From NCBI GenBank assembly GCA_017466495.1, contig JAFTUB010000117.1, forward strand, positions 1 to 18,041: DNA of 18,041 nucleotides, given 5' to 3'. The stretch is from Clostridia bacterium. Lineage in GTDB: Bacteria > Bacillota > Clostridia > Oscillospirales > CAG-272. Made by a program: the position numbers and the translations under genes. Below, piece after piece: positions 1 through 9,200 of the stretch (position 1 is the stretch's first letter; every line of letters starts with the position of its first letter). The notes beneath the pieces were generated by a model. It did not search any database and was not told the origin of the DNA. It saw nothing but the letters and a program-made list of their open reading frames with translations.

Positions 1-526
1 CTTGACGGGCGAGACTGCCCAGCAGGGTAAGCAGGATACCGATTCCCGCCAGATAAAGACCGCTGGGCCAGCCGAAGCGAGCAACCAGTCGGCGGAGAAA
101 ATCCTCGGGCGGGGTCTTGGCGTTTTCGTCTGTGCGGGATTCATTTTCCTCGACAGAGGGAGGTTCCTCATCGGGGACAGGATCGGCGGCGGGGGCTTTT
201 TCTTCCTCCTGTTTATCCTCATTCAGAATCCGACCGAACCGATCGGCAAGGGACCTGCAGCCTTCCATCACTGTGTCCACCCAGGGCTGTTTTGGCTCTT
301 CCTTATTTTCTGTGTCCTGGGGCATTTCACAGCTGTCATCTAGCAGCCAATCGGCGGTGACACCGAAGATTCGCGCCAACAGAAGCAGCTTGGCGGGCTC
401 GGGAACATTGTCGCCGCATTCCCAGCGGGATACAGCCTGGCGGGAGACACCGAGCTGTTCAGCCAGTTCCTCCTGGGAGAGCTTTGCCCGGGTACGGCAG
501 GTGTAGATTTTGTCACATAGTTTCAC
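1..526 (-). CDS. HTH-type transcriptional regulator with C-terminal membrane segment (partial, 3' end outside window)
   Basis: This reading frame starts at a GTG (524-526), with AAGGAGG about 7 bases upstream, and stays open for 175 codons to the window edge. The first 65 residues form a Cro/CI-type (HTH_3, XRE family) helix-turn-helix: an SQEELAEQLGVSRQAVSRWE motif, then the PEPAKLL and GVTADWLLDD stretches usual in this family. A charged, Glu/Pro-rich linker follows (about residues 70-145). A hydrophobic segment begins near residue 152, so the protein is probably membrane-anchored. It is a clear paralogue of the next gene upstream on the same strand (631-1389), sharing the HTH and the sequence entering the membrane segment. 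It likely binds DNA near its own promoter; the signal it senses is unknown. The family and start are secure; the C-terminus is not visible. Confidence 0.85.
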   Translation of the reverse strand, partial: MKLCDKIYTCRTRAKLSQEELAEQLGVSRQAVSRWECGDNVPEPAKLLLLARIFGVTADWLLDDSCEMPQDTENKEEPKQPWVDTVMEGCRSLADRFGRILNEDKQEEEKAPAADPVPDEEPPSVEENESRTDENAKTPPEDFLRRLVARFGWPSGLYLAGIGILLTLLGSLARQ

Positions 527-609
527 GGTAGAACCTCCTTGGGATCGTTTTGGTGTTTCCATTTTACCGCGAATCCCATGGGAAATCCACCACATCAATG
601 GGGAAATTC

Positions 610-628
610 CCGCAAGTCAGGCTTGCGG
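610..628. terminator. Short hairpin just after the stop of the second HTH regulator
   Basis: CCGCAAG, a 5-base loop and CTTGCGG form a perfect 7-bp stem, starting 2-3 bases beyond the TAA at 631-633. On the minus strand it is followed by GAATTTCCCC, a poor T-tract. On the plus strand TTTT follows, but no plus-strand gene ends here. It may be a weak terminator or a transcript-end stabiliser between the two regulator genes. Confidence 0.35.
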
Positions 629-630
629 TT

Positions 631-1389
631 TTATGCCGATTGCTTTCCCCTGCCCATGCGGCGGAGCACAAAGGCCAGCACACCGCCGCCCATGATCATA
701 ATCACGCCGATGGTGATAATCAGGTTGGGGATGATCAGCATTGCCGAGCCCAAACCGCTGGTGACGGTACCTACCTGGGGAAGGGATGCGCCGGGCATGG
801 AGCCGTAAATATCGTGATAGAGCTGATCCTTCACCTCATCCGGGAGATCCACGGGATTGCCGTTCTCGTCCTGAATGATCATATCGGCGGACGATCCCCA
901 CATACCATTCATTTCATTGTTCCAAATCTGCTCAGTTTGTTCCATCGAGTCGAATGCGAAACCGAACATCACCCGTCCCGCCACACCGATTCCGGTGAAA
1001 AGCAGACCAATGATCATCAGATAAACTCCCGCCAGCCAGCCCCAGCGGCGAAGAAAGCGGGCAATCAGCCCGGGGGCAGAGTCGATCCAGCTCGGCGCGG
1101 CGTAATAGTTGTTCTGTGTGGTGGGATTGGGTTCGCTGTCCAGAGTCTGCGCCCGGCCTGCGGGCTCCTCCTGCGCGGGCTCGGGTTCGCCCAGGTTATC
1201 GTCCAGCAGCCAGTCGGCGGTTACCCCGAAGAGGCGGGAGAGGGCCAGCAGCTTGGCGGGCTCGGGCGTGGCCTCGCCGCACTCCCATTTGGACACGGCC
1301 TGGCGGGAAACGCCTACCTGTTCGGCCAGTCCCTCCTGGGAAAGTCCGGCACGGCGGCGGCAGAGAATGATTTTTTCGTTGAGTTTCAT
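631..1389 (-). CDS. HTH-type transcriptional regulator with two C-terminal membrane helices
   Basis: The 252-residue protein starts at ATG 1389, with GGAGG 7-8 bases upstream. Residues 1-65 are an XRE/HTH_3 domain (SQEGLAEQVGVSRQAVSKWE recognition region, then GVTADWLLDDN). A Pro/Glu-rich linker leads to a hydrophobic helix near residues 115-140 and a second near 215-243, with a polar loop of about 75 residues between them. This suggests a membrane-tethered DNA-binding protein whose loop faces outside. The gene lies directly upstream of its paralogue (1-526) on the same strand, with a 104-base gap holding a weak hairpin. What it regulates cannot be told from the sequence; autoregulation or a cell-envelope signal would be ordinary for such proteins, but this is inference. 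Confidence 0.85.
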   Translation of the reverse strand: MKLNEKIILCRRRAGLSQEGLAEQVGVSRQAVSKWECGEATPEPAKLLALSRLFGVTADWLLDDNLGEPEPAQEEPAGRAQTLDSEPNPTTQNNYYAAPSWIDSAPGLIARFLRRWGWLAGVYLMIIGLLFTGIGVAGRVMFGFAFDSMEQTEQIWNNEMNGMWGSSADMIIQDENGNPVDLPDEVKDQLYHDIYGSMPGASLPQVGTVTSGLGSAMLIIPNLIITIGVIMIMGGGVLAFVLRRMGRGKQSA

Positions 1390-1417
1390 GGTGTTACCTC
1401 CTGCACTTGATGGCCCC

Positions 1418-1426
1418 AGTATAGCA
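1418..1426 (-). promoter_or_regulatory. Extended -10 promoter of the HTH regulator gene
   Basis: On the minus strand the sequence reads TGC-TATACT, a match to the extended -10 motif TGnTATAAT. It lies about 30 bases upstream of the ATG at 1389. The -35 position (TAGTGT) is poor, as is common for extended -10 promoters. Confidence 0.55.
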
Positions 1427-1494
1427 TATGGGCGGGCAAAACACTACCATTTTGGGCTTGAACTTCCGCAACCCGTGGTTGCAGGGGGCGGTTT

Positions 1495-3384
1495 TTACCG
1501 GTTTTCAGCGGATTTTTCCCCGGTGAGCGTCCGCAGGATGGCGTGGCGATCAACGCCGGCGGCGGCGAAGATGGGAATGTCGGTATCGCGGCGAACAAAA
1601 TTGTCGTTGACCGCCAGAATGTGCACCTGCTTGTTTTCCATCACCGGGTGGCCGGACAGGGCATCCGAGAGCAGCATTCCCATGCCGCCGGCGCGGATCT
1701 CCTCCTCAAGGAAGAGCAGGGGAGCGGCCTTGGCAGGCAGCTTTGCCGCAATCTGTTCCGCCACCGGAGCGAAGGGCTTGATCATTTCCAGCAGGATTAC
1801 CCCACATTTGATCCCCGCTTCGGCAAGCAGGGGAAGCGCCGCCAGCGCCTCATCGGCAATGCGGCCATGGCAGACGATAAAGGCGTCGCAGTCCTCGGGA
1901 TCGGTATAATTGGTGCGCAGAGCAGGGGGAAGTTCTACCGATTCCCCGCCGTAGAAGGCATCAATCACCCCTCGGGATTCCCCCGCATTGGGGTAGCGGA
2001 TGGCCACGGGGCCGTCCGCGGCGGCTGCCGCCCGAAGGGCGGAACGGAGTGCGCCGAAGGTGGCGGGGGTGTAGATGGTCATCCCGGGGATTTGTCCCAG
2101 GAATGCCACATCGAAGATGCCGTGGTGGGTGGCCCCGTCCCCGGCGTTCAGACCGGCCCGGTCAATGCCGAAGATTACGGGAAGCGCCTGCAGAGCAACA
2201 TCATGGATGATGCTGTCATAGGCACGCTGAAGGAAGGTGGAGTACACGGCAAACACCGGACGCATCCCATCTGCGGCAAGGCCGGCGGCAAATGTGACGG
2301 CGTGCTCCTCGGCAATGCCCACATCAAAGAAGCGGCCGGGAGCGGCCTGGCGGAACTCCTCCAGTCCCGTTCCTTCGCTCATGGCGGCGGTGATGGCGCA
2401 AAGACGGTCATCCTCGGCGGCAAGCTCGGTGAGGGTGCGGCCGAAGACAGACGAGAAATTCTCGGCTGCCTTTCGTCCCGCGGGAGGGATAGCGTGGAAA
2501 GCGGTGGGACTTTCCTCAGCCGGGGCATAGCCGCAGCCCTTCTGGGTTTTGATGTGAATGATGGCGCTTTGCCCCGAGGAAATGGCCTCCCGGAGCAGGT
2601 TCTCCAACCCTTCGCAGTCGTGGCCGTCAGCGGGACCAAGGTAATAAAGCCCCAAGTCCTCAAAATAGTTACTGGAGTAGACCATGTTTTTGATGGCCTG
2701 CTTCACATCGCGCACAGCGCGGAAAAGGGGCGGGCCGATGAGGGGAATGCGGGAGATGAAGTTACGGGTGGCCCGCTTGGTGCGGATATAGCCTGAGGAG
2801 GTACGCAGGCGGGCAAGATTTTTGGCGAAGCGCCCCGTGTTTTTTGAGATGGACATCTCGTTTTCATTGAGGATGATGATCAGCCGCAGGCCCTTCTCAC
2901 AGTTGTTGAGGGCTTCGTGGATCATGCCGCCGGTGAAGGCGCCGTCCCCGACCACCGCGATGGAATAGGCATCCGATCCCCGGAGGCGGTCAGCCTGGGC
3001 AAAGCCAAGGGCGGCAGAGAGGGAGGTGGAGGAATGCCCCGCGCCAAAGCAGTCATGCTCGCTCTCGCTGCGAAGGGTAAAGCCGGAAAGCCCCCCGCCA
3101 TGCCGCAGGGTGGAAAAACGGTCCCGGCGGCCGGTGAGAAGCTTGTGAACATAGCATTGATGCCCCACATCAAAAATGATATGGTCGTGGGGCGTGCTGA
3201 ATACCCGATGCAGCGCCAGGGTCAGCTCTACCACGCCCAAATTGGAGGCAAGATGTCCGCCGTGGGCGGTGACTTCATCAATCAGGTAATGGCGCAGCTC
3301 CTCTGCCAGGGCAGGGAGTCGGTCAGCAGGCAGGGCTTTGAGATCATCGGGGGAATGTATGGTATCAAAAATCGGATAAGGCAT
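1495..3384 (-). CDS. dxs: 1-deoxy-D-xylulose-5-phosphate synthase
   Basis: This enzyme condenses pyruvate with glyceraldehyde 3-phosphate, using thiamine diphosphate, to make DXP, the first step of the MEP isoprenoid pathway, in the cytoplasm. At 629 residues it is of normal length. Family motifs appear in order: HGGHLASNLGVVELT (41-55), GHQCYVHKLLTGR (74-86), the diphosphate/Mg-binding GDGAFTGG...NN (146-161), GPADGHD (250-256), GIAEEHAVT (356-364, with the presumed catalytic Glu359), YSTFLQRAYD (381-390) and DRAG...DGATHHG (408-422). The C-terminal transketolase domain is complete. The start at 3384 has AGGGAGC upstream. The gene stands alone here, with none of its frequent neighbours (xseA/xseB, ispA), and is divergent from the CBS-protein operon. 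Confidence 0.97.
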   Translation of the reverse strand: MPYPIFDTIHSPDDLKALPADRLPALAEELRHYLIDEVTAHGGHLASNLGVVELTLALHRVFSTPHDHIIFDVGHQCYVHKLLTGRRDRFSTLRHGGGLSGFTLRSESEHDCFGAGHSSTSLSAALGFAQADRLRGSDAYSIAVVGDGAFTGGMIHEALNNCEKGLRLIIILNENEMSISKNTGRFAKNLARLRTSSGYIRTKRATRNFISRIPLIGPPLFRAVRDVKQAIKNMVYSSNYFEDLGLYYLGPADGHDCEGLENLLREAISSGQSAIIHIKTQKGCGYAPAEESPTAFHAIPPAGRKAAENFSSVFGRTLTELAAEDDRLCAITAAMSEGTGLEEFRQAAPGRFFDVGIAEEHAVTFAAGLAADGMRPVFAVYSTFLQRAYDSIIHDVALQALPVIFGIDRAGLNAGDGATHHGIFDVAFLGQIPGMTIYTPATFGALRSALRAAAAADGPVAIRYPNAGESRGVIDAFYGGESVELPPALRTNYTDPEDCDAFIVCHGRIADEALAALPLLAEAGIKCGVILLEMIKPFAPVAEQIAAKLPAKAAPLLFLEEEIRAGGMGMLLSDALSGHPVMENKQVHILAVNDNFVRRDTDIPIFAAAGVDRHAILRTLTGEKSAENR

Positions 3385-3413
3385 AATTGCTCCCTTCAGT
3401 ATGGGATAGGTCT

Positions 3414-3442
3414 ATTGTAACACAGGCGGCGGGACTTGGCAA
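3414..3442 (-). promoter_or_regulatory. Sigma-A type promoter of dxs
   Basis: On the minus strand TTGCCA (3437-3442) and TACAAT (3414-3419) are separated by exactly 17 bases. The -10 box lies about 30 bases before the dxs ATG. Confidence 0.75.
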
Positions 3443-3503
3443 GAGTGAAGGGGGATTTTTTACCGAAAAAAGCCGTAAAAAGCCTTCAATTGTGCAAAAA
3501 CCC

Positions 3504-3532
3504 TTGACTTTGCCGCCTGAAAGTAGTATACT
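3504..3532 (+). promoter_or_regulatory. Sigma-A type promoter of the CNNM/CBS operon
   Basis: TTGACT (3504-3509) and TATACT (3527-3532) are separated by 17 bases, a near-consensus promoter about 60 bases upstream of the operon's first start codon. It is back to back with the dxs promoter, with about 60 bases between the two -35 boxes. Confidence 0.8.
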
Positions 3533-3591
3533 GTTAATTAATATGCATACTTATGCCTATAACGAAAAAGGTAAGGAGATGGTTATCGAAC

Positions 3592-4911
3592 ATGAGTAGT
3601 GACAGTATTCCTTTATTGATCGTGTTTATTTTGTTTGTCCTGTGCGGCGGGTATTTTTCGGGAACCGAAAGTGCCTTTACCGCCCTGAACAAAATCAAGA
3701 TCAAAAACAAAGCGGAGGAAGGCAACCGCCGCGCCAAAAATACGATGTACATCATCAACCATTTTGAGCGCGCCTTGTCCACAATCCTCATCGGCAACAA
3801 CGTGGCAAGAACTGCCGCCGCTTCGGTGGCGACCGTCATTGCTGCCCGGGAATTTAAGGATATTCCCAACTACACCCTCTGGACCACGGTGGTCACCACG
3901 CTGATCTTTTTCTTCTGCAGCGAGATGATCCCCAAGGCATTCGCCAATGACCGCAGTGATTCCACGGCACTTTTCTTTGCCGGATCCATGCGTGTGGTGA
4001 TGAAGGTACTGGGCCCCTTTGCCCGCTTCTTTACCGCGATTTCCGAGCGATTTGCCAGACTGTTTTCTCCTGTTTCCGACCCCTCCATTACCGAGGAGGA
4101 GCTGATCGATATTATCGATACAGCAGAGGAAGAGGGCGTTGTTGATGCCGATACCGGAGATATGCTCCGTTCTGCCATTGACTTTTCCAACACCACGGTG
4201 GAGGATGTCATGACCATGCGCGAGGACATTTGCGCCATTGATGTCAAAATGTCCCCTGCCGAGATTCTTGATTTCATCCGTGAGAACCGCCGTTCCCGCA
4301 TTCCCGTCTACACGGGGGAGATCGACCATGTGATCGGTGTTTTGCAGGTGCGTAAGTTCCTCAAGGGGTACTACCATGACAAGAATCTGGCCATTCGTCC
4401 CTTGCTGACCAAGCCCTATTTCCTCTCTCCCGAGGCGCTCATTGACGATCAGCTGGATGCCATGAGCCGCAGCCGCAATTACCTGGGTATTGTGCGGGAT
4501 GAGGCGGGGGTAACGGTGGGCCTGGTTACCGTTGAGGATTTCCTTGAGGAGATCGTCGGCGAGATCTGGGACGAAGAGGATGAGGTCAACGAGAACTTCT
4601 ACAAGCTTGGCGGCAATCGCTTCTCGGTCAGCGGAACCTGTTCTTATCGGGAGATGCTGACGGGGATCGGACTTGCGGTGTCTGATCGAGACATCGACCG
4701 TGCTGTGGGTGCCTGGGCACTGGAGCGTTTCGGTCGCCTGCCCGAGGAGGAAGAGGAGTTCATCGAGCAGATCGGGGAAAACTTCCTTACTGTTACTGTC
4801 GAAGAAATTATCGATAACCGCATTTCCCGTGTTGTCGTCAAATTGGATGACGAAGATCCCGCGTCCGAGGGCGGGGATGAAGCATCCGAAGGGAAGGGGG
4901 CAGGGAAATGA
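3592..4911 (+). CDS. CNNM/CorC-family CBS-domain membrane protein (hemolysin-like), first of two
   Basis: The 439-residue protein has the DUF21/CNNM transmembrane domain (about residues 1-175, opening IVFILFVLCGGYFSGTESAF), a CBS pair (about 195-325) and a CorC_HlyC domain (about 335-420). Members of this family are linked to Mg2+/Co2+ efflux or other cation transport in the plasma membrane; the substrate here is not determinable. The ATG at 3592 is preferred: AAGGAG lies 13 bases upstream, slightly long. The in-frame ATG at 3553 has no ribosome binding site and lies too near the promoter. Compared with the second copy, some motif positions have drifted: MTMRED instead of PR at the start of the CBS pair, DEAGVTVG instead of DEYGGTMG, and SEMIPK instead of GEIVPK. 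The gene overlaps the next by ATGA (4908-4911), implying coupled translation. Confidence 0.9.
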   Translation: MSSDSIPLLIVFILFVLCGGYFSGTESAFTALNKIKIKNKAEEGNRRAKNTMYIINHFERALSTILIGNNVARTAAASVATVIAAREFKDIPNYTLWTTVVTTLIFFFCSEMIPKAFANDRSDSTALFFAGSMRVVMKVLGPFARFFTAISERFARLFSPVSDPSITEEELIDIIDTAEEEGVVDADTGDMLRSAIDFSNTTVEDVMTMREDICAIDVKMSPAEILDFIRENRRSRIPVYTGEIDHVIGVLQVRKFLKGYYHDKNLAIRPLLTKPYFLSPEALIDDQLDAMSRSRNYLGIVRDEAGVTVGLVTVEDFLEEIVGEIWDEEDEVNENFYKLGGNRFSVSGTCSYREMLTGIGLAVSDRDIDRAVGAWALERFGRLPEEEEEFIEQIGENFLTVTVEEIIDNRISRVVVKLDDEDPASEGGDEASEGKGAGK

Positions 4912-6215
4912 GCGGAGTCTGGCCATACATCATTATCATACTCATGCTGATGCTCTCGGCGTTCTTCTCCGGTTCTGAGATCGCCTTCAACGCATCCAAC
5001 AAGATGCGCCTCAAGAAGGCGGCGGAGGAGGGAAGCCGTGCGGCTGACCTGGCCTACCGCATCAGCGAAAAGTTTACGGTGGCGCTTTCCGCCATTCTCA
5101 TTGGCAACAACCTTGCCAACATTGCCGCTTCGTCGGCAACCACTCTCATCATCCTGGATGTGCTGGCTGTGCTGGGCATCACAGGGGGCAAGGGCGAGGC
5201 CATCGGTTCCACCGTGGCCACCGTCATTATGACGGTAATTATTCTCATCTTCGGTGAGATCGTGCCCAAGACCCTTTCCAAGCGCCACGCCAATACGGTG
5301 GTGCGCTGGGTAGCGTATCCGATTCGCATTCTCACGATCATCCTCTTCCCCCTGGTGGGAATTGTTCAGCTGATCCTCCGTGGTCTGCGTCTGCTTTGGG
5401 GCCGCGACCGCAAGGAGGATGAGCCCACCGTAACGGAGGAAGAACTGTCCACCATCATTGATACCGTTGAGGAAGAGGGTGTCATCGACGAGGAGCAGAG
5501 CGATCTGCTGCAGTCGGCCCTTGAACTCAACGAAACCACCCTGGAGGAGATCCTGATCCCCCGCATGAAGATGCTTGCGGTGGACATCGAGGATGACTTT
5601 GCCGAGATCCTTGAGGTGGCGGAGCAGTCCAAGTTTTCCCGCATTCCCGTCTACGAGGGTAACACCGACAACATCATCGGTATCCTGTACCTCAACTACT
5701 TCTACCGCGCATTGGTGGAAGCTGACGGCGGAGAGATCGACCTGCGCCCCCTGCTGATGAAGCCCTTCTTCCTGCATAAGTCCAAGAAGCTGCCGGCGGC
5801 CCTGGCCGAGATGCGTCAGCGCCAGGCTCATCTCGCCATTGTGGTGGATGAGTACGGCGGAACCATGGGTATCGTTACCCTGGAGGACATCCTGGAGCAG
5901 ATCGTGGGCGACATTTGGGACGAAACCGACGAGATCGTGGAGGAGTACACCAAAACCGGTGAGAACACCTACGATGTCAGCGGTGACATGAACGTTTGGG
6001 ACTTTTTCGAGTTGCTGGAGGTCAACGCCCGGGACTTCGAGTCCGACTATACCACCGTGGGCGGCTGGGCCATCGAGATGCTGGATGCCTCTCCCCACGA
6101 GGGCGACAGCTTTACCTACAAAAATCTCTATATCATCGTCGCTGCCATGGACGATATGCGGGTCACCCGCCTGTCCGTGGTGGTCAATCCCGTGGAGGAT
6201 GAAGAAGACGAATAA
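4908..6215 (+). CDS. CNNM/CorC-family CBS-domain membrane protein (hemolysin-like), second of two
   Basis: The 435-residue protein has the same architecture as its upstream neighbour: DUF21/CNNM membrane domain (about residues 1-175, with FFSGSEIAFNAS and FGEIVPK), a CBS pair (about 205-335, opening IPRMKM and closing with DEYGGTMGIVTLEDILEQI) and a CorC_HlyC domain (about 345-425). All consensus motifs are intact, so this copy looks like the canonical member. It is translated from the overlapping ATGA of gene one. The acidic tail (EDEEDE) is unremarkable. Tandem, co-translated paralogues suggest they may form a heteromeric cation transporter in the plasma membrane; this is inference, and two independent homodimers are equally possible. 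Confidence 0.92.
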   Translation: MSGVWPYIIIILMLMLSAFFSGSEIAFNASNKMRLKKAAEEGSRAADLAYRISEKFTVALSAILIGNNLANIAASSATTLIILDVLAVLGITGGKGEAIGSTVATVIMTVIILIFGEIVPKTLSKRHANTVVRWVAYPIRILTIILFPLVGIVQLILRGLRLLWGRDRKEDEPTVTEEELSTIIDTVEEEGVIDEEQSDLLQSALELNETTLEEILIPRMKMLAVDIEDDFAEILEVAEQSKFSRIPVYEGNTDNIIGILYLNYFYRALVEADGGEIDLRPLLMKPFFLHKSKKLPAALAEMRQRQAHLAIVVDEYGGTMGIVTLEDILEQIVGDIWDETDEIVEEYTKTGENTYDVSGDMNVWDFFELLEVNARDFESDYTTVGGWAIEMLDASPHEGDSFTYKNLYIIVAAMDDMRVTRLSVVVNPVEDEEDE

Positions 6216-6229
6216 GTGCTATGCAAGAA

Positions 6230-6266
6230 AATCCCCTGCAGTACAGCTACTGCAGGGGATTTTTTT
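6230..6266. terminator. Bidirectional intrinsic terminator between convergent genes
   Basis: A perfect 14-bp stem (6230-6243 with 6248-6261, loop CAGC) is followed by a seven-T run on the plus strand and by TTTTCTT on the minus strand. It sits 14 bases after the CNNM operon and directly abuts the TAA of the M56 gene, so it can serve both. Confidence 0.92.
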
Positions 6267-9200
6267 ATTCGGTTTTCTCGCGGTAGGTGCCCACGATACG
6301 GTCTGCCAGAGACAGCACAAAGTCAAAGCTTTCGTTGGGGCGTACGGCGAAGGCCGATGCCACGTCCCCTTCACAGAGGAAGTAAACGATCCAGTCCGAT
6401 GTGCGGGATGTCCCCTCCTGCAGGGAATAAATGCCGCGGCAGAGGGTGATGCCGCCCACCGTCATCATTTTGCTTTCCTTGAGGGTGATGGCGAAGGGTG
6501 AACAGCCCATGCTCTTCCAAAAGGCGGAGCCGTTCCGCATCATGTATTCCGCCATGGATGCGGGATCCTTCGGCATGGGATCGGTGTAGATGCGCCCAAT
6601 GTCGTTGCGCACAAAGTAGGAATACATCTGGGAGGTGTAGGTGCTCCGTTCCGGAACCGAAACGGTTTGAATCTCTCCCTTCACCCCGAAGTACTTCCAG
6701 CCGTCATAAGGCCCGAAACGCTCATCCTCGGCGTAATAGCGCGTGGGGTTCTCGCCGGCAAAATCGGGGGGCTGCTGTTCCGGGGGCAGGAGGAAATACA
6801 GATCCAGCGTGAGGGTGGAGGGGGTGCCGCCCAGGGCCGCGGTCAGCGTGGTGTAGACATTGGGGGTGCAGAGTGCATCCACATCCAGCGGGAGATTGCG
6901 AAGAGATACAATGGACTGCAGGGTTTCCTTCGGAATATCGAAGTAATCCACCACCTCCGGAATGCTCCAGAACTGGATGCGGTTTACCGAGAATTGTACG
7001 CCATCCGCCAATGCACCGATGCTGCGCGCTTTTTTCTCTGTCCATGTATTGAGCTCGCCTAAGCGGTGCTCGGTCAGATACGAGGTAATGGCCCGTTTGG
7101 TAACGCACAGATTGCGTTCCAGATTCAGGGTGTCCACCCGCGTCTGCCCAGAAGTATAGTATGCCTCGATTTCTGCATCGCTGCCATGGAAGAGAATATC
7201 CAGGTTGTAGTCACCGCCGTAAAAGAGGGCGGGATCGTGCAGGAATATCTGCTCAAACTGCGATTCGGTGATGCCGAAATCCCGGATCAGCTGGACCACA
7301 TTGGGGCCGCAGGGTGTCTTGCCCATCTGCGTCTTCAGCCAATCGTTGAACTGACTTTCCCCTACTATATTGATCAGCCAGCTGGGGAAGTTATGGTAGG
7401 CCGAGTAATAATAGTTCGGGGAGAGGGCGATATAATGTGCGCAGTATCCCTCCTCGGTGGGGGTCTGCAGCGTAGTTTCCTCCGGTTCTGCCGTGGTGGC
7501 AGGGGGAGAGACGGTGACGGGCGGGGTGGTGGTCCCGGTGCTTGCCGCCGATGCAGGAAGCGTGAAACTCACTACGCAGGGGAAGCGGGGCGGTACGGTA
7601 CAGGGACCCAGACGGGTGTCCCCGAAGGGCTCGTTGTCGCTGAAGCGCGGATAGGCAAACATCCCGCCGGAAGCCCCCACCAGGCTGCTGATGACGTAGG
7701 AGGAGCTGTTGTCGTCGCGAATGGCGACGGTAATGCCGCTGCCGTCGGGCTTGAGGGCCTGCCATACATGGTAGTGGGAATCCCCTGCGGCGGCATAGCT
7801 GAACATGAGGGTGTGATTGGCCAGGGTCAGGGCAGTGTAGCCATGGTCATCGCCGTATTTCTTCACCAGATAGCTGACAATGGTTTTATATTCCGCGGCG
7901 AGCTTGGCACGGACGGTATCGGTTAACAGATCGTGGATTTTCTCCCCGGCAGAAAGGGTCACGGTGCCGAAGTCGGTGGCCATGGTATAGAGATACACCG
8001 AGGCGGGGAGGGAAATGATCAGAGGACAGGGGAAGAGGTTGCCGCTGTTGCCGATATGAAGGACGGCATCCCCGGCACCCAGGGGGAGAATCCCCGAATC
8101 AAGACAGCGGATATCGGCGACGATGTAGTCGGCACCTCCCGGCTTCATGGCCATAAGGATGCCGGCGCCGCCGGCCTTTTCGGCGGTCCAAACGCTGGTG
8201 TAGTCTCCGAATACCGCGGTGGTCAGGGTAATGGTGGTGAAGTTGTGATTCTGTCCGTAGGTACGGGTGAGGTAGTTGAGGGCAGAGGTGTATTCAGCGG
8301 CCACGCGGGACTTGGTGTTCTCATCCATCAGCCCCGAAACATCCTGCGCGGCGGTGTAGGGCGGCAGATTGGTCTGGGGGAGAGGGGCGGTATCGGGGGT
8401 GGGATTAAGCTCAATCTGTACCGTGGCCTGCCCTGTCAGCTTGACCTCGTACTGCTCGTTTTTGACGAACCACACGTTCTGATTGAAGAGGGGCGTGGGA
8501 TTTTCGGCGGCGGAGGCGTTGTAGTCAGTATCCCCCAGCACAGTACCCTTGTCGCCGTTGAGAATCTCATACCATGCCGCGGCAAGTGCGCGGTAGGGAG
8601 CGACGGCCTTGGCGTGGTACATCTGCCCGCCGCCTGCCTGCATGGCGATCAAAATCGATTCATAGCTGCTGTACTGGATCTCCCACACGCTGTCCATGCG
8701 CTTGCCGTTGATGACGATCTGCTCGGGGCGAAGGGTGTACTGCCCGTATTTGTGATCCTTGCCGTATAGCTGCTCCAGCACATAGTCGATGGCGGTGTAC
8801 TCGCTGCCCAGGCGGGACACGGTGCCCGAGGAGAAGTCGGGATCGTCAAGGGGCGTCCAGCAGTGCAGGGTGGGGAGGTCGTTGTGGATGGTATAGTAAT
8901 ATGCGGCCTTCAGGGAGCGCATGAAGAGATTGCTCTCGGGATCCATAGAAGCTCCGGTTTCGTTGGAGAGGGAGAAGCAGAGGCAGGGCTCGGCGGCATC
9001 GCCGGTGTCCCCCACCGTGCCGACGAGATCGGAGCGATCCACCTGCTGGCCCACATGAACGGTGACATCCTGCAGGTGATGGTAGCCGGTGACATAACCG
9101 TTGCCATGGTCGATGCGGACATAGTTGCCCCAGCCCAACTCGGCATTGTAGTTCACCTCGATAACGGTGCCGGGGGCGGCGGCGAAGACTGCTGTTCCTG

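Noticed and set aside
1468..1482. GCAACC-CGT-GGTTGC hairpin just after dxs, considered as its terminator
   Set aside because: The stem is only 6 bp and no T-run follows on the minus strand.
1543..2796. Long plus-strand open frame opposite dxs
   Set aside because: It is the antisense shadow of a clearly conserved gene, with Gly-rich, low-information sequence and no ribosome binding site.
4644..6098. Long minus-strand open frame opposite the second CNNM gene
   Set aside because: Its His/Gln/Asp-rich sequence is typical of antisense reading of a GC-rich gene; no promoter or ribosome binding site is present.
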